Origin: Rhodosorus marinus
Taxonomy: Eukaryota > Rhodophyta > Stylonematophyceae > Stylonematales > Stylonemataceae
Direction of reading: 5' to 3'
NCBI GenBank assembly: GCA_029953675.1
Contig: JAMWBK010000005.1
Span: 1,116,001 to 1,180,000, forward strand
DNA: 64,000 nt
Of the stretch, positions 12,489 through 23,417 are shown piece by piece; positions within the stretch are counted from its first letter, which is position 1, and every line of letters starts with the position of its first letter. The notes beneath the pieces are model-generated. The model saw only the letters and a program-made list of their open reading frames with translations, ran no database searches and was not told the origin of the DNA. Made by a program: the position numbers and the translations under genes.

Positions 12489-12919
12489 ATGTTGTTCTGT
12501 CCTGTTTGCGGCAATATGTTGCTGATAGAGACGAAACCAACGTATGGTATGCGTTTCTATTGCCAGACTTGTCCGTTTGTCCATAACGTAGAAAACCGAG
12601 TGGAGAAAGGGGTTCAAAATCTTCGTACGAAGAAGGTGGAGGACGTAATCGGAGGAGAAGCTTGGGAAACGGTGAGAAACGAACTAGCTTGTGGACTTTC
12701 AGCGCTTTCCTTACTTTTCGATCTGCGCATATCCCCTAAACCTTAACTTGAGTGAACTTTTTTCGCCATATCCGACAACAGGCTAACGCAACAGAAGCCG
12801 TATGCCCGAAGTGTACTCACGGCAAGGCATACTTTTACGAACTACAAACCCGATCGGCGGATGAGCCAATGACAATCTTTTTCAGGTGCGAGAAATGCGG
12901 GCACCAGTGGTCACAGTAA
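12489..12919 (+). CDS. POLR3K: RNA polymerase III subunit C11 (RPC10/POLR3K), two exons
   Basis: Exons 12489-12671 and 12782-12919 (intron 110 bp) give a complete 106-residue protein, the normal length for this small subunit. The N-terminal zinc ribbon has Cys4, Cys7, Cys25 and Cys28 (CPVCGN ... CQTCPF). The C-terminal TFIIS-like ribbon has Cys69, Cys72, Cys97 and Cys100. It carries the invariant hairpin QTRSADEPMT at about residues 83-92, whose acidic pair reaches the polymerase active site. In the family this subunit drives RNA cleavage, termination and reinitiation by Pol III. The second exon ends in GHQWSQ just before the stop. The identity is secure because the two zinc ribbons and the RSADEPMT hairpin are diagnostic. 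The hairpin also occurs in the Pol I and Pol II paralogues, but the N-terminal ribbon and short length favour Pol III. Confidence 0.95.
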
Positions 12920-13638
12920 GGACAATTCGCGTGTTTATACTTTGCACAAAGCAAACTTCCGTAACCGCTGTGGGCTGAACACCACGGGCCTTATGAATAG
13001 AGAGTAACACTAACAAGTACACGAACCGCAAGATGCGTGCCTACGTTAAATAAGCAACTCAAATTGGTATGCAGCTCTAATGCCGCCGAGTTTTCATCGT
13101 CAACATCGGCACTTTCTGCTGAAGCATACTGACTCGGCGCTTCCCAAGTACAAAGTACTTTGCTTCATCGTAGCCTTTGGAGCTCTGGAAATTGGTTTCC
13201 AGAAGGTGACCAGGAAAACATTGGAATCAGTTGTAATAAGGCAAGTAGATAGGAAAGACCCGAGTATCGAGTGCCTTCGACACGGCGAACAAGCTCGGAA
13301 AGCAGCAGTTCCACGTGGTCCACTTTGGCTCGTGGTTTCAGTTGCTAAAGTGTCTTCGCTGCACTCCTTGCTTTCTGTTATCGACAATGCAGTGGGGTCT
13401 AGGCGTATGCGATCCTCCAGATTCACATATCCAAAAAAGCAATCGCAATACACATTCCTTCAAACAGATAATGGCCGATGCGTACCCTAGGTCGACCTTT
13501 TTTCACCAAAATAAGAATTATTCACTTTAATATTTTGAATTATTGTAATTTATTCTCCGTATAGGTGCCCTGATTATATTCTTTTCTGACTCAGAATTTC
13601 TAGATGGTACCTTTTGTAGAAAAAAGGTGGGGAGCGCT

Positions 13639-13685
13639 TTAGCCTCCAAGATTCAGCTGTGCCAAAGCAGAATCTTGGAGGCTAA
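13639..13685. repeat. Perfect inverted repeat (16-bp arms, 15-base loop)
   Basis: TAGCCTCCAAGATTC is followed by its exact reverse complement GAATCTTGGAGGCTA; one further base pairs on the outside. Pairing resumes imperfectly outward to about 13633/13691. It sits in an intergenic stretch about 200 bases before the ASCC2-like gene. Confidence 0.9.
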
Positions 13686-13790
13686 TGCTCTCATCAGTGA
13701 AGTCGTTGAGAATTTTAAGCAAGTTAGCTGATGAAGACAGTATTATGCCCTGCGTGGGCGCCGCTAGAGCGTCCCCTACCCGCCGGATTC

Positions 13791-13822
13791 CTAAACGAAC
13801 CCCTAACGAACCCCTAACGAAC
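13791..13822. repeat. Short tandem repeat of CCTAACGAACC
   Basis: Three copies of an 11-bp unit (the first is CTAAACGAACC) lie directly upstream of the first exon of the ASCC2-like gene. The CCCTAA-like core resembles telomeric sequence, but three copies are too few to call it telomeric. Confidence 0.8.
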
Positions 13823-13854
13823 AGCTCTTGAGCTGAGCTCGGCTGGAAGTGCTC

Positions 13855-15448
13855 ATGCTTTGGACTGGGCACTTTGGTTTGCCTTGGAGGCGGTTGTGGG
13901 CACGACCTGGACTTCTTTTGAATGGAAGCAGAGAAGAGAGGATGAGCGAATTTGGCGTCTTTCTACCCGAGGACAATGATATTCGGGAGGCCAGCTCGAA
14001 TGATTCCTGCTTGTGGCAATCGTTATCAGCGATGCAGAATCTCACCGACGTAGAGTCGATGGACGCCAAGGCATTTGTGGATTCGTTCCTCATTTTCAGG
14101 AGAAGGCCTTGGCAGAGAATGCTCATGGAAGAAGCTGATGATGGTCAGGTTTTAAAGCTGCTTGACACGGCGGTCTACAAGTATGCATCCCAACCCCCTC
14201 CGCGCTTCCACCTCACATAGTCTGCCTGTTTGTTAACAAGCTTTGGCCTGCTCGTCGAATAGGTACCTGGAAAAGCGTGCTGCATACGGGAAGCTTGAAG
14301 CGGTAACCCTTCTCGATGCATCTTCGCTCTATCTGACAGCATCTTCAGATCTGCTCAAACTTGCGATTGAGAAAGACGAGCTTGCTAAGGAGTCAATACT
14401 TGCCGCACTGCAGCAACTTTTTATCGCTCTCAGAGACATCGCTGCGGGTCACAGTGATTTCAATCGTGATCAGTGTGTTCTGTTCGTCGTCGACGGACTG
14501 GATATGGTCCGCTGGGTATCACAGGTAGTTGATCCAACCGAGGCTATTGGTGACTCGGTTGTTGAGGCGCTTCAGACCCAGGCGGAGTACTATGAAGTTC
14601 TCGTTCCTCAAATCGTCAGACAAGCGATTGGTACCATGAGCAGGTAAGACAAATCAGGTGGGATTGAGGAAAGCGAAGCCCACGAGATCACGAGCCGCAC
14701 AGAAATAGCTGAGTTCGTATCCTACACATTCCGTAGAAATGAGCTTACGAAGATCGCCCAGATTTGCCGTCTGTCGATAGTTGCTATTGCGGAAGAGATC
14801 GTGCACCACTGCAACGAGAACGAATGGAATGAGATACTAGGTATTTTCTCTGGTTCGAAGTTCGGCGTCTTGTTGAAACAAAAAGTGGGTCCGGATCTTA
14901 TAACATCGAGATTATCGGTCACTTCCATACAAGGTAGGCGGCAAATGCAAGTGGTACAACTGTGGTGAATATGTGAAGAGGAAATGTATATGAAGCGTGC
15001 AGGCAATCCATTTCGAAATTCAGTTGGGAAGTCAGCTAATAGGGAGTCGGAAGAGCAGAGCGTCCCTAAGGAATGGTATATCGGGCGTGTCGTGGATGAC
15101 CAGGGATATCTATATGACGATGACGTGGACGATGATGAGGAGGACTATGACAAGCTCCGGGATATTGACGCTGCAGCAGAGGAGGAAGAGAACGGGACTT
15201 TTGGTGCAGAGACAAACGCACCCGCCTCAGCTCCGTCCCGCGCCTCCAGTTCGAAGGTAAGAGGCGGAGCATCCTCCAGCAGGGGCAGAGGGCGACAGCC
15301 TTCAGATAGTTCAGGATCGTCTAGTGCAAAGAACACTGCCGGTAATTCTCAGAGGGCGCGAGCCAGCAAGGAGAAGAAGAAGTCGTCAGTCGCTAACCAC
15401 AACAGGAAGGATCGAGCTCTGAAGAAAACCGGAAGAGGGTACGCGTAA
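13855..15448 (+). CDS. ASCC2/Cue3-like protein candidate, four exons
   Basis: Exons run to 14180, then 14263-14643, 14737-14933 and 15003-15448. With ATG 13942 the protein has 420 residues; an upstream in-frame ATG at 13855 would add 29. The N-terminal helical region includes FLIFRRRPWQRML and YLEKRAAYGKLEAVTLL. The middle has an acidic block (DDDVDDDEEDYDKL). The tail is a Ser/Gly/Arg-rich linker ending in ANHNRKDRALKKTGRGYA. That layout, with the terminal NHxRKD basic motif, recalls subunit 2 of the activating signal cointegrator complex, which acts with ASCC3 in alkylation repair and in rescue of collided ribosomes. I cannot see a clear CUE ubiquitin-binding domain, so the assignment is tentative. 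The exon structure is well supported: all four junctions keep frame. Confidence 0.55.
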
Positions 15449-16716
15449 TCTTCGTTGTTTTGCAGACGACACGCGGGTAGGTTTGTTCAGGAAGCGGCGA
15501 TGGAATTCGAGCGTTGATAGTAGGTCAACATTCAAAGGCCACATCTCCCCTCACGTAAGAGCGAGCCAGGAGTTTTTCTGACGACGACAGACGGCACCGG
15601 CTTGCAGATAACATGATCGCTTTTTTGAAATCCACTGACGACGGAATTTTGTTGAAGCTCCCGACTACCTGTCGAGCAAGAAGGGCTAAGTGAGCTCTCC
15701 TCAAGCATGCGGCTGAGAGTTATCGAGCTCCTGGGCGCATCACCAAACCAGTCAGCTGAGAAGGACAGACTGTCCATTTCTTCGTCCACAAAATCCCCTA
15801 AAATTATCAGTAATACCGTCGTGATCGACAGCTATTGGGTGTCCAATAATTAAATTAAACTAAATAGTATATCGTATATTCCTTAACAATAGAAAGTTTT
15901 TTTCAACCCCTGGCGCGAGGGGGCACCCCGTGGGGAAGAAATCTAGACGTGAACAGATATGATTGGATTCCATCTTTCATTTTAAACAGAATATTTGATT
16001 GATTTTGGACCAATCATAGCCCAGAAAAGTACGAAGAAGATTCCGAGGCGAAGGTGGGGGAAGGGAGAAAGATAAGTCAATCTCGACGTCGAGAAAATGT
16101 GGCCGTTAAATATATAAACCCACCTCAATTTCTACCCAAATGCCCCATTCGGCGACATTTCACACAAGCTTTATAAGGGGGGGGGGGAGGGTGCGGTTTA
16201 AATTTTGAGATAGTTTTCCAACCGTCGAGATCTAACTTAGTCTTTTGGTAATAAAATTCGGTTTTCTGAAATTTGGAGGGGATCGAAGGGGGAAATTCCT
16301 GGTGTTTTTTATCGTTAAATCTGCATCGTCTGATTCAGAGGATCGAATCATTATCAACTTTTTTCGAAATATTTAGAAATATTGTCTTAAACTTTTAGAG
16401 AAAACCTTACCTGGGGGTTCGGAGTTTCGGTGGTTTTGCATTGGGATTGGTCAGTACCACGGAGCGGAGGGGAATTGAGGTTTTTTGGTAAAAGTTTCTA
16501 CCTTTTTTTGTTTGGATGATAATTGGTGGTTGACAGGTGAAGCTCTTCTTCGCTTTCGACAGGTTTACTTTTCGTCTTTACGACAAGGGAAGACTCTATT
16601 GGGGAGTATATGGCTTTGGTGAGGGTTGGAGGGATGAGGACTGGGGGGGGAAGGGGGTTGGATGGAGGGTTGGAGGGGTTAAGTTAAAAACTTTTTACCT
16701 TTTTTTGCCAGTCAAG
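15449..16716. other. Unassigned region upstream of TypA, with G-rich tracts
   Basis: No gene recognised. The region has an AT-rich block (15840-16050), a run of twelve G-rich bases near 16183 and G- or T-rich tracts up to 16700. The frame that runs into TypA is open from 16537 but has no ATG before 16717, so the upstream part is taken as leader. Confidence 0.4.
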
Positions 16717-19049
16717 ATGATGGGATTTGTAGGAGTTGGGGGATTCTGTGGCTCGGCTGCGGGTCAGAAGGCCAGAATTTCTGGCCAGGGCCTGGCTTCT
16801 GCGAGGAGAGTCTCTGTGGCTCGTTCGTGCAGGAGTAGAGTGTCAATGACACTCGCTGAGCCTATGGTGGAGACTGAAGCGCCGGTTAGTGCGTCGGAGG
16901 AGTCGTTCGTGGAGAGGGATGATATCCGGAACATTGCCATTGTTGCTCACGTCGACCACGGAAAGACTACTCTCGTGGATGCGCTGCTGGCTGAGGCAAA
17001 GGTTTTCAGAGAGAACCAGACTGTTCAGGAGAGAGTCATGGACTCCAACGATTTGGAGAGGGAACGTGGAATTACAATTTTGGCCAAAAATGCGGCCATC
17101 AACTACGAGGATGTGAAAGTCAACATTGTTGACACACCCGGACACGCTGACTTTGGGGGCGAGGTAGAGCGTGTCCTCAATATGGTAGATGGCGTACTGC
17201 TGGTTGTCGATGCTGTTGAAGGTATGCAGCTCCAAGGACTTTGCCAATGCCAGAATTGTGCTAAAATTGTGGAAACAGTACTGAACAAGCCGTTCTCTTC
17301 TTTTCGATCAGGGCCGAAACCGCAAACAAGATTTGTCCTCAAGAAGGCAATTGAGATGGGTCACAAGATTGTGGTGGTGGTAAACAAAATTGATAGGCCG
17401 AACTCGAGACCCGACTACGTGCTTGACAGTACTTTTGACCTATTTGTGGAACTCGTACGTTGCTTCTCTCTCTCAAAGTACATTGGAAATCTTTGTCGGT
17501 TTCTCCACGTATTCTGATTCTGTTGTCCGTTATTTCTTGGTAGGGTGCGAGCGATGAGCAGACGGACTTCGAGGTTGTGTATTGCTCCGCGCTTAGGAAA
17601 GTCTCTGGACCTTCACCAGACGAACTGGAAGACAACTTGAAGGCGGTTCTGGACTGCATTTTGACACTGCCGAAGCCGAAAGTAAAGGTCGATGGGAAAC
17701 TTCAGATGATGGTGTCCAACGTAGATTATGATGAGTTCAAGGGGCGGCTGGGGATTGGCCGTATTCTCTCCGGTGAGGTCCGCTCTAAGAGCGAGATCAC
17801 CGTGTGTCATCCAGAGAAGGACCCAAAGAAGCAGAGAATTTCGGAGGTCTTTGCTTTCAACAATCTTGGGAAAGCGTCCGTGGACTCTGCTTCGGCTGGT
17901 GATCTCGTCATGTTCGCTGGCGTTGAGCAGTTTGATATAGGCGACACCATCGCGGACACGAGCGCTCCAACCCCACTTCCACCAATCGCTGTTGAAGAGC
18001 CTACTGTACGCATGTCCTTCTCTGTGAACACGACAGAGTTTGCTGGTCGCGAAGGTAAGGATTTTTTTCATGCTTAGAGGCTAATCTTAAAGGAAGGTCG
18101 AAATTTTCATTCTGATTCGAAATTCACACACCTCGTGTACAGGCAAATACGTCACTTCCAGAAATTTGCGGGACCGTTTGATGAAGGAACTTGAGAAGAA
18201 CGTTGCAATGCGAGTTGAGAATACGGACAGCGCCGACACTTTTATTGTCTGTGGAAGAGGTCCCCTTCACCTGACTATTCTCATCGAAACCATGAGGAGG
18301 GAAGGCTTTGAGTTTCTGGTCGGCCCGCCGGACGTTATTTACAAGAAGATTGACGGGGAGCAGTGTGAACCGTTCGAGACGGTTGATATTGAGGTTCAAG
18401 AGGAGTACATGGGAGGTGTAGTGGATTTGCTTGGACGTAGAAAGGGATTGATGACGGACATGGGAAGCTGCAATGCAGAGGGAATGTGCTCTGTAACATA
18501 TGTGATTCCGACGCGCGGGTTGCTTGGTGTGAGAAGCGCCATCCTCACTGCAACGAGGGGAACTGCTATTATGACTACAACCTTTGCTGGCTACCAGCCA
18601 TACGCTGGAGATCTCCCGAAGAAGGACCAGGGTTCGCTGCTCGCCTATGAAACTGGAAAAGTCACTACCTATGGAGTTGAAGGTGCTCAAGACAGAGGAA
18701 AGCTCTTTGTAAAGCCTGGGGAGGTAGGTCGTCCAACTAATTGTCCGCAAGATCTTCATGGTCTATCGAAGGTTGCTGAAGTCTCCTATATTTTGTTGCG
18801 CAACAGGAGATCTACAAGAACCAAATCGTTGGCCTGCACCAGCGACCAGGAAATCTTAATATTAACGTATGCAAAACGAAAGCTCTTACTAACTTCCGAG
18901 CGTCCGGAAAGGACAATGACAAGAACGTCCAAGGCTTCATCGATCTCTCGTTGGACGACTGTATTGAATACATCGGCCAAGGCGAGCTCGTCGAGTTAAC
19001 TCCCGAGAGCATTCGCATGTTGGTGAAGGTCACCAAGAAGCAGAAATAA
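16717..19049 (+). CDS. typA: Plastid-type BipA/TypA translational GTPase, five exons
   Basis: Exons 16717-17221, 17312-17454, 17544-18054, 18143-18723 and 18807-19049 encode 660 residues. The GTPase domain shows G1 AHVDHGKTT (about 77-85), G2 [12 protein letters not shown]3 [13 protein letters not shown]4 NKID and a G5-like SAL. Domain II, the EF-G-like domains III and V ([30 protein letters not shown]) and the C-terminal domain ([16 protein letters not shown]-like [11 protein letters not shown]) follow in order. The family binds ribosomes and supports translation under stress. The 60-residue leader, rich in Ser, Arg and Ala and ending near RVSMTLAEP, looks like a plastid transit peptide. Start is ATG 16717 or 16720. 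The first intron is 90 bp, in frame and stop-free, so an unspliced message would still read through. Function is certain; plastid location is inferred. Confidence 0.95.
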
Positions 19050-19290
19050 CTCAAAACGTACAGGTTTGCGATTCTATTTACACAGCTGGAGTTGGATACT
19101 GTAGTTTCGAATGATGACTAGACCACTATGACAGGGGGTGAAGGTGCCGGCGCCCTACGTATTTCATTTTTGCAATGTCACTCAAAAGTAGTAAAAGGAA
19201 AAATATTATCTCCTAAGCGATCCGCAGTGTAGTCCACAGTGCAACGAAGGTCTCCAGTCATTCGACATACTCGTTCCGCTTTCTCGAAGT

Positions 19291-20159
19291 CTACCACCCA
19301 AAAGTTCCTGGGCCACCTTTGAATGGACCCTTTACTTTACTCGTGATCCAGCCACCGTAGAACTCACCCTCCTGCGCGGTTGCCTTTTCCTCTCCAACGT
19401 AGCACGCATCCACCCTACAGTCAAAAATGGTTGAGGTGAGAAGAGCAACCTCCGCAAAACTTTGTCACTCTGAGGCGGTTTTGCATAGAGAACTTCGAGA
19501 ACCGTGGGGCTTACTTTTTACCGTAGAACGCAAACGCGTCCTTGATCGCTTCCATACCGGTGTCGGGGTTTGGGTACGACCACGCTACGTCGGATACTTC
19601 TTTGCCGTTGACGGACAGATCGTAGTAGTTTGGTGTTCCTTTGAACTCGCAGTAGGTTTTACGTGCAGATTGCTTCATGTACTCCATATTGCAATCATTC
19701 ATGGGGATATAGTAGACGGGTGGATGGGACGTTTCAAGAACTCGAAATCCGTTTGTGCTGTCTGCTATGGTCTCTCCGTTGAACACAACCTTCAGCCTAA
19801 ACACGATAGCCCTCGTCTCCACCTTCAATGGCGACAAGATACAACGCGATGAAATGATTGAAAGAACAAACCTTGCTTTCTCACGTTCCAATCGAGGTGG
19901 TCTGGGATAGTCCCAAACAGATTCCTCTCCGGCCCCTACAGGCTCCCTCTTCACGCCCATGTTTCTCCGGATAACTGCCTTCGACTACGAGCAAAAAGCA
20001 ACGTCATCCACTCAGTCAACATGAAACTCCACACTCGTCCGGCCCAGATCCACTCACCTTTGTGACAACTCCAGTACGAGGAACAATCCCAGCAAAACTC
20101 AACATAACAATGAAAAACGTAAGAAAGGTCTTCCACAGCCAAGCTGCACGATACCTCAT
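19291..20159 (-). CDS. DUF427 domain protein with an N-terminal signal anchor, four exons
   Basis: Reading on minus, exons are 20058-20159, 19872-19984, 19515-19796 and 19291-19414, giving 206 residues. Family hallmarks are VWDYPRPPRLE, FNGETIADS, VLETSHPPVYYIP, CEFKGTPNYYDL, VAWSYPNP and the C-terminal EFYGGWIT ... GPFKGGPGTFGW. The last block lies in a separate exon reached through a donor (GTAAGC) that mimics a stop after YGKK. The second intron (75 bp) is chosen because it restores the family spacing between RLE and KVVFNG. Exon 1 adds MRYRAAWLWKTFLTFFIVML, a hydrophobic signal or anchor segment not typical of the bacterial family. DUF427 has no established biochemical role known to me. 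The domain call is secure and the leader is well supported by a consensus GTGAGT donor. Confidence 0.9.
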
Positions 20160-21493
20160 AAAACCGTTCTCCCTTCTTATACTCGTCTCACCTCGACGGA
20201 AATGAAACACACTCAGAATCCAGAAGCCTCGAACGGCAGTGATACAGATTGACGGACAGCAGCGCTGATTTAATTTAAGAGGTTTTTTCTCGCGCTGGTA
20301 GTTATTTCACAAAAGGTTTACTGAGAAGAAACTACCTAGAGAATCTCTCAGCAGGCATTCCCTGATTGCCGTCGAACTGTCTTTTAGGATCCCACCTCGT
20401 CTCATACGGACCATCCACATCAAGACTCCTCCGCAGCCCAAAAGCCGATGGTCAGCTCAAAAAGGAAAGCGGAAATAAACCGGAAAAAAACCAGAAAAGA
20501 AGGGTGGTTTGAAAACCGCCTCGATCGTTGCGATGCACTGACCAGCATCCATTGATAGTAAATACCACATCGATTCTGACAAGGCCTAAGTGTTACCCTC
20601 TGGGCGGGCACACACATTTCTTGTACTCTTTTTCTTGAACGACTGATTGCCGAAGAGATTCCCTTCCATTCTCCTCAACAGCCCATTTTTGCTCTTCAGA
20701 GCATAAAAAAATTCAATAATTGGTTTCGACCAATTAGTGATAGATATTTTAAAGAAATAATCATTAATATATATTAAAAACAGAATTGGATGTTGAAAAA
20801 TATACTTCCCTGGTAAGAATATTAGCCAATAAAAGTGTATGGAAAGGATATTTTTCTATTTTTATTTTTAAAGCAGAATTAATTTCTTCTGTTTTTATTG
20901 TTTTGGAGGTCCAATTTCGAATTGATGTCAAAATTTATTTCATAATATTTGATAATATTGACCAATTGAAATACGGGAGAAAAGTTTCACATTAATAAAT
21001 TTCCTAATAAGAAATATTTCTGCGGATTGGAAGAAAAAGATTCAGAAACAATGCCGCAGTGGGGAAGAAGGGGCCCAGTGATCCCTAGTTGGTTGGCTTC
21101 TGGCAAGGAAGACATTGATGGTCCGACAGTGCAAATCTTGTTCAGGTGAGACCTTTTTGGAGCTGTTGTGTGTTGGAGTGCGCAATCAAAATTCCATGTA
21201 CGATCGATGACTTGATGATGTACGGGGCGGTGCGCTCTAGCTTTTGGCTTTCAGAAACTTCTTTCCTTTTTTTTCTCCGCGTTGTGTGCGTGATCCTGTG
21301 AGTTTTTCGCACTTATCGTGGGAGAATTGGACAGGAACTGCGTCGACATGTGAAATCTACCGAACGTTCCACTGGGTCTATCTCAGTCTGGACCGGTGCC
21401 CTCCGAGACGCTTTGGTATTAATCCTCGGACATCGTAGAAAATTCAGGTCGCGCGTCAGACGGCAAAGCGATTAGTAGCAATTTATTTTACGG
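20160..21493. other. Unassigned region, strongly AT-rich between 20690 and 21010
   Basis: No gene recognised. About 300 bases near 20700-21010 are far more AT-rich than their surroundings. The upstream side should contain the DUF427 promoter (minus) and the downstream side the 3' end of the DHH gene. Confidence 0.4.
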
Positions 21494-22843
21494 TCAGTCC
21501 ATGAGCTCGTCTCGCACGGCATCGAGTATGTCTTCCACGATTTCCATTGGATCCCGTTCGGTTCTAATAGTCAGGGCTGCTGCTCTGGCATGTCCTCCAC
21601 CTCCCCATCGGCTCAAGACCTCCCCGAGGTCCACATTCTTCACGAGAGGTCGGGAGCGTCCAATCGCCGATATTTGCTTTCTAAGAGGCTCGTTCTGTTC
21701 CTTTTTCTTCTGTTTCAAGTCGTTGACGACGGTAAACATTAGAACATCTATTTCAGTTAGTTCAATGATGCTCTGAGCGACGCGGCTTAAGCCCTTGATA
21801 AACTCCCCAGTTTCAATAATACAATGACCAAACACCACTTCTTTCAATTTTTCTTTCTTCAAGGCTCTCAGGCCCTCGTTTAGACACTGCAGGTGCTCTC
21901 CACTGAGATCACTGGACTTATACTCAACAACTGCCTTCAGATTTGCCCCACATTCGAGCAGCCAGGCCAGGGCCTAGAGGATGCACAAACATTCAAGAGC
22001 CGCGTACTCTTTAAGGGACTTACTTGAGTTTTCTAGTCGCGGGAAACGGTGTTCTTGCGGCTTACCCGGACGTCTCTAGGACCGGTGCAGTCGAACAGCA
22101 AAGACCCTGTGTCGCTGTGTATTCCGAGAGCCATGAGCGTGGCTTCACTTTGTGAAATATGTACATTTCCATCGCGAAGTCTTTCGACGATCATCGTCGT
22201 AGCTGCACCGACCTCTTCCTCAAACAAGGTGATACCGCCTTTCTCATTCACAAGATCACATTCCGCCGCTGCGCCGTGGTGGTCATAAACCTCGACCGAT
22301 TCTGCAAGTTCGACCCATTGTGCACATTTTCCTAGACGATCCTTCCTACGAATTCCGTTAAGCATCATATCGATTGAAAGCGTGGTCTGAGAACCTGGAT
22401 TAGCCACGCACAACTGAAATCGTCTGCGAAGCATACCTTGAACAGTCCACTACCCCAATCCATTTAATGCGCTCTGGATTCACCGCTTTAGGACTTCGAA
22501 CTGGAAACATAGGCTGAAACAGGTTCAAAAACTTCTCCACAGACGGGTTCGACCCTCCGGACAGCACCACCACTGTATTCCCACCCCTAATCTTCGCCAG
22601 TCCGACCGCTGCCGCAAGGGTATCATAGTCCGCAGTAACATGACACAGTACCACGTTCAGGTCCCTCTTATCACCATCAGAGCCCTTCGACTTTCTCCTC
22701 CCACGACGTTCTCCAGACTCCCTCCTCACTGACCCCCTCACCACCACCCCCTTCCTACATCTCCACCTCCTCTCCCTTTCAACACCCGGTAACCCTTCAA
22801 AACCAACCACTCTTACACGTAGCCCACTGAAAATGAATCCCAT
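21494..22843 (-). CDS. DHH/DHHA1-family phosphoesterase (NrnA-like), three exons, probable plastid protein
   Basis: Exons on minus are 22437-22843, 22066-22345 and 21494-21973, giving 388 residues. After a basic, Arg/Ser-rich leader of about 60 residues (transit-peptide-like), the DHH domain begins at VVLCHVTADYDTLAAAVGLA, with Asp residues expected to bind metal. It continues through IGVVDCSR and the name-giving YDHHGAAAECD, then a helical block ending LFDCTGPRDVRALAWLLECGA. The DHHA1 domain ends in RWGGGGHARAAA, the substrate-binding GGGH loop. Such proteins hydrolyse short oligonucleotides or phosphate esters; some cyanobacterial and plastid relatives accompany tRNA nucleotidyltransferases. 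The nearest relative, and hence the substrate, cannot be decided by eye. The exon model restores family spacing (SRKDRLGKC) across the first intron, where the naive open frames diverge. Confidence 0.88.
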
Positions 22844-23417
22844 ACGTAGAATTGAATTACTATTTCAGATTCTGTATTTATTCTCATATAGAATTTCATC
22901 CTATTCGTACTCCAAACACATCTCTCAAGTCCACCACCCTCTCCGATTCAGAGAAAGTACCCTATCTCGAGCTCAACTTGGAACCTCCAGAGGTGTCTGG
23001 CAAATTGTCCCACTGCCCCTTCGGGACAGTGGGACACTTGGCAGGCACCATTGTTTCAGCAATTGGCTTTCTAAGCGGATTGGATCATCCATGGGCGATG
23101 GGAAATGGAAATGGGAACATTTTGCGGAGGATGAAGATCCGCTTAAGAGTGAAGTGTGTTGCTGGCAAGGGATGAAAAGTGCTCGGAGGAGTTTAGGCTC
23201 TGGAGTTGAGAGGACTGGTTGTGGATGTAGCTTTTGGTGCATGTGATGATTGGGAGTTCGTATGGAGGTTGGGTTCGGTGGCGGGTTGATTCTGCTTGGG
23301 TGGAGGTAGGAGAGGTCCGTACATGAGATGGAATGTTTGTGGTGGTGGTGGTGGTAGTGGTGGTGGTGGTGGTGGTGTGGGGGTTAATAATTTACAATCG
23401 GAGAAGACTGTTCGTGA
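22844..23417. other. Intergenic region with a GGT microsatellite
   Basis: This lies between the ORC2 stop and the DHH start, both on minus. An overlapping 137-codon plus frame matches nothing. A (GGT)n-like tract lies at 23339-23377. Confidence 0.5.
23339..23377. repeat. GGT trinucleotide microsatellite
   Basis: About twelve GGT units, interrupted once by AGT and once by GTG, lie in the 3' flank of ORC2. Confidence 0.9.

Larger units (their letters stand above)
12920..13854. other. Unassigned region with a strong hairpin and a short tandem repeat
   Basis: No gene recognised. Overlapping frames of 136 and 117 codons on opposite strands at 13080-13490 match nothing. The stretch contains the inverted repeat at 13639-13685 and the 11-bp repeat at 13791-13822, both listed separately. 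Confidence 0.4.

Noticed and set aside
13791-13822. Interstitial telomere sequence
   Set aside because: Only three imperfect 11-bp units and not a standard telomere motif.
19511-19520. Natural stop of the DUF427 protein after YGKK
   Set aside because: The stop is part of a GTAAGC donor, and an exon at 19291-19414 supplies the missing C-terminal signature in the right phase.
20690-21010. Organelle DNA insertion suggested by the AT-rich block
   Set aside because: No plastid or mitochondrial gene fragment could be recognised in it.
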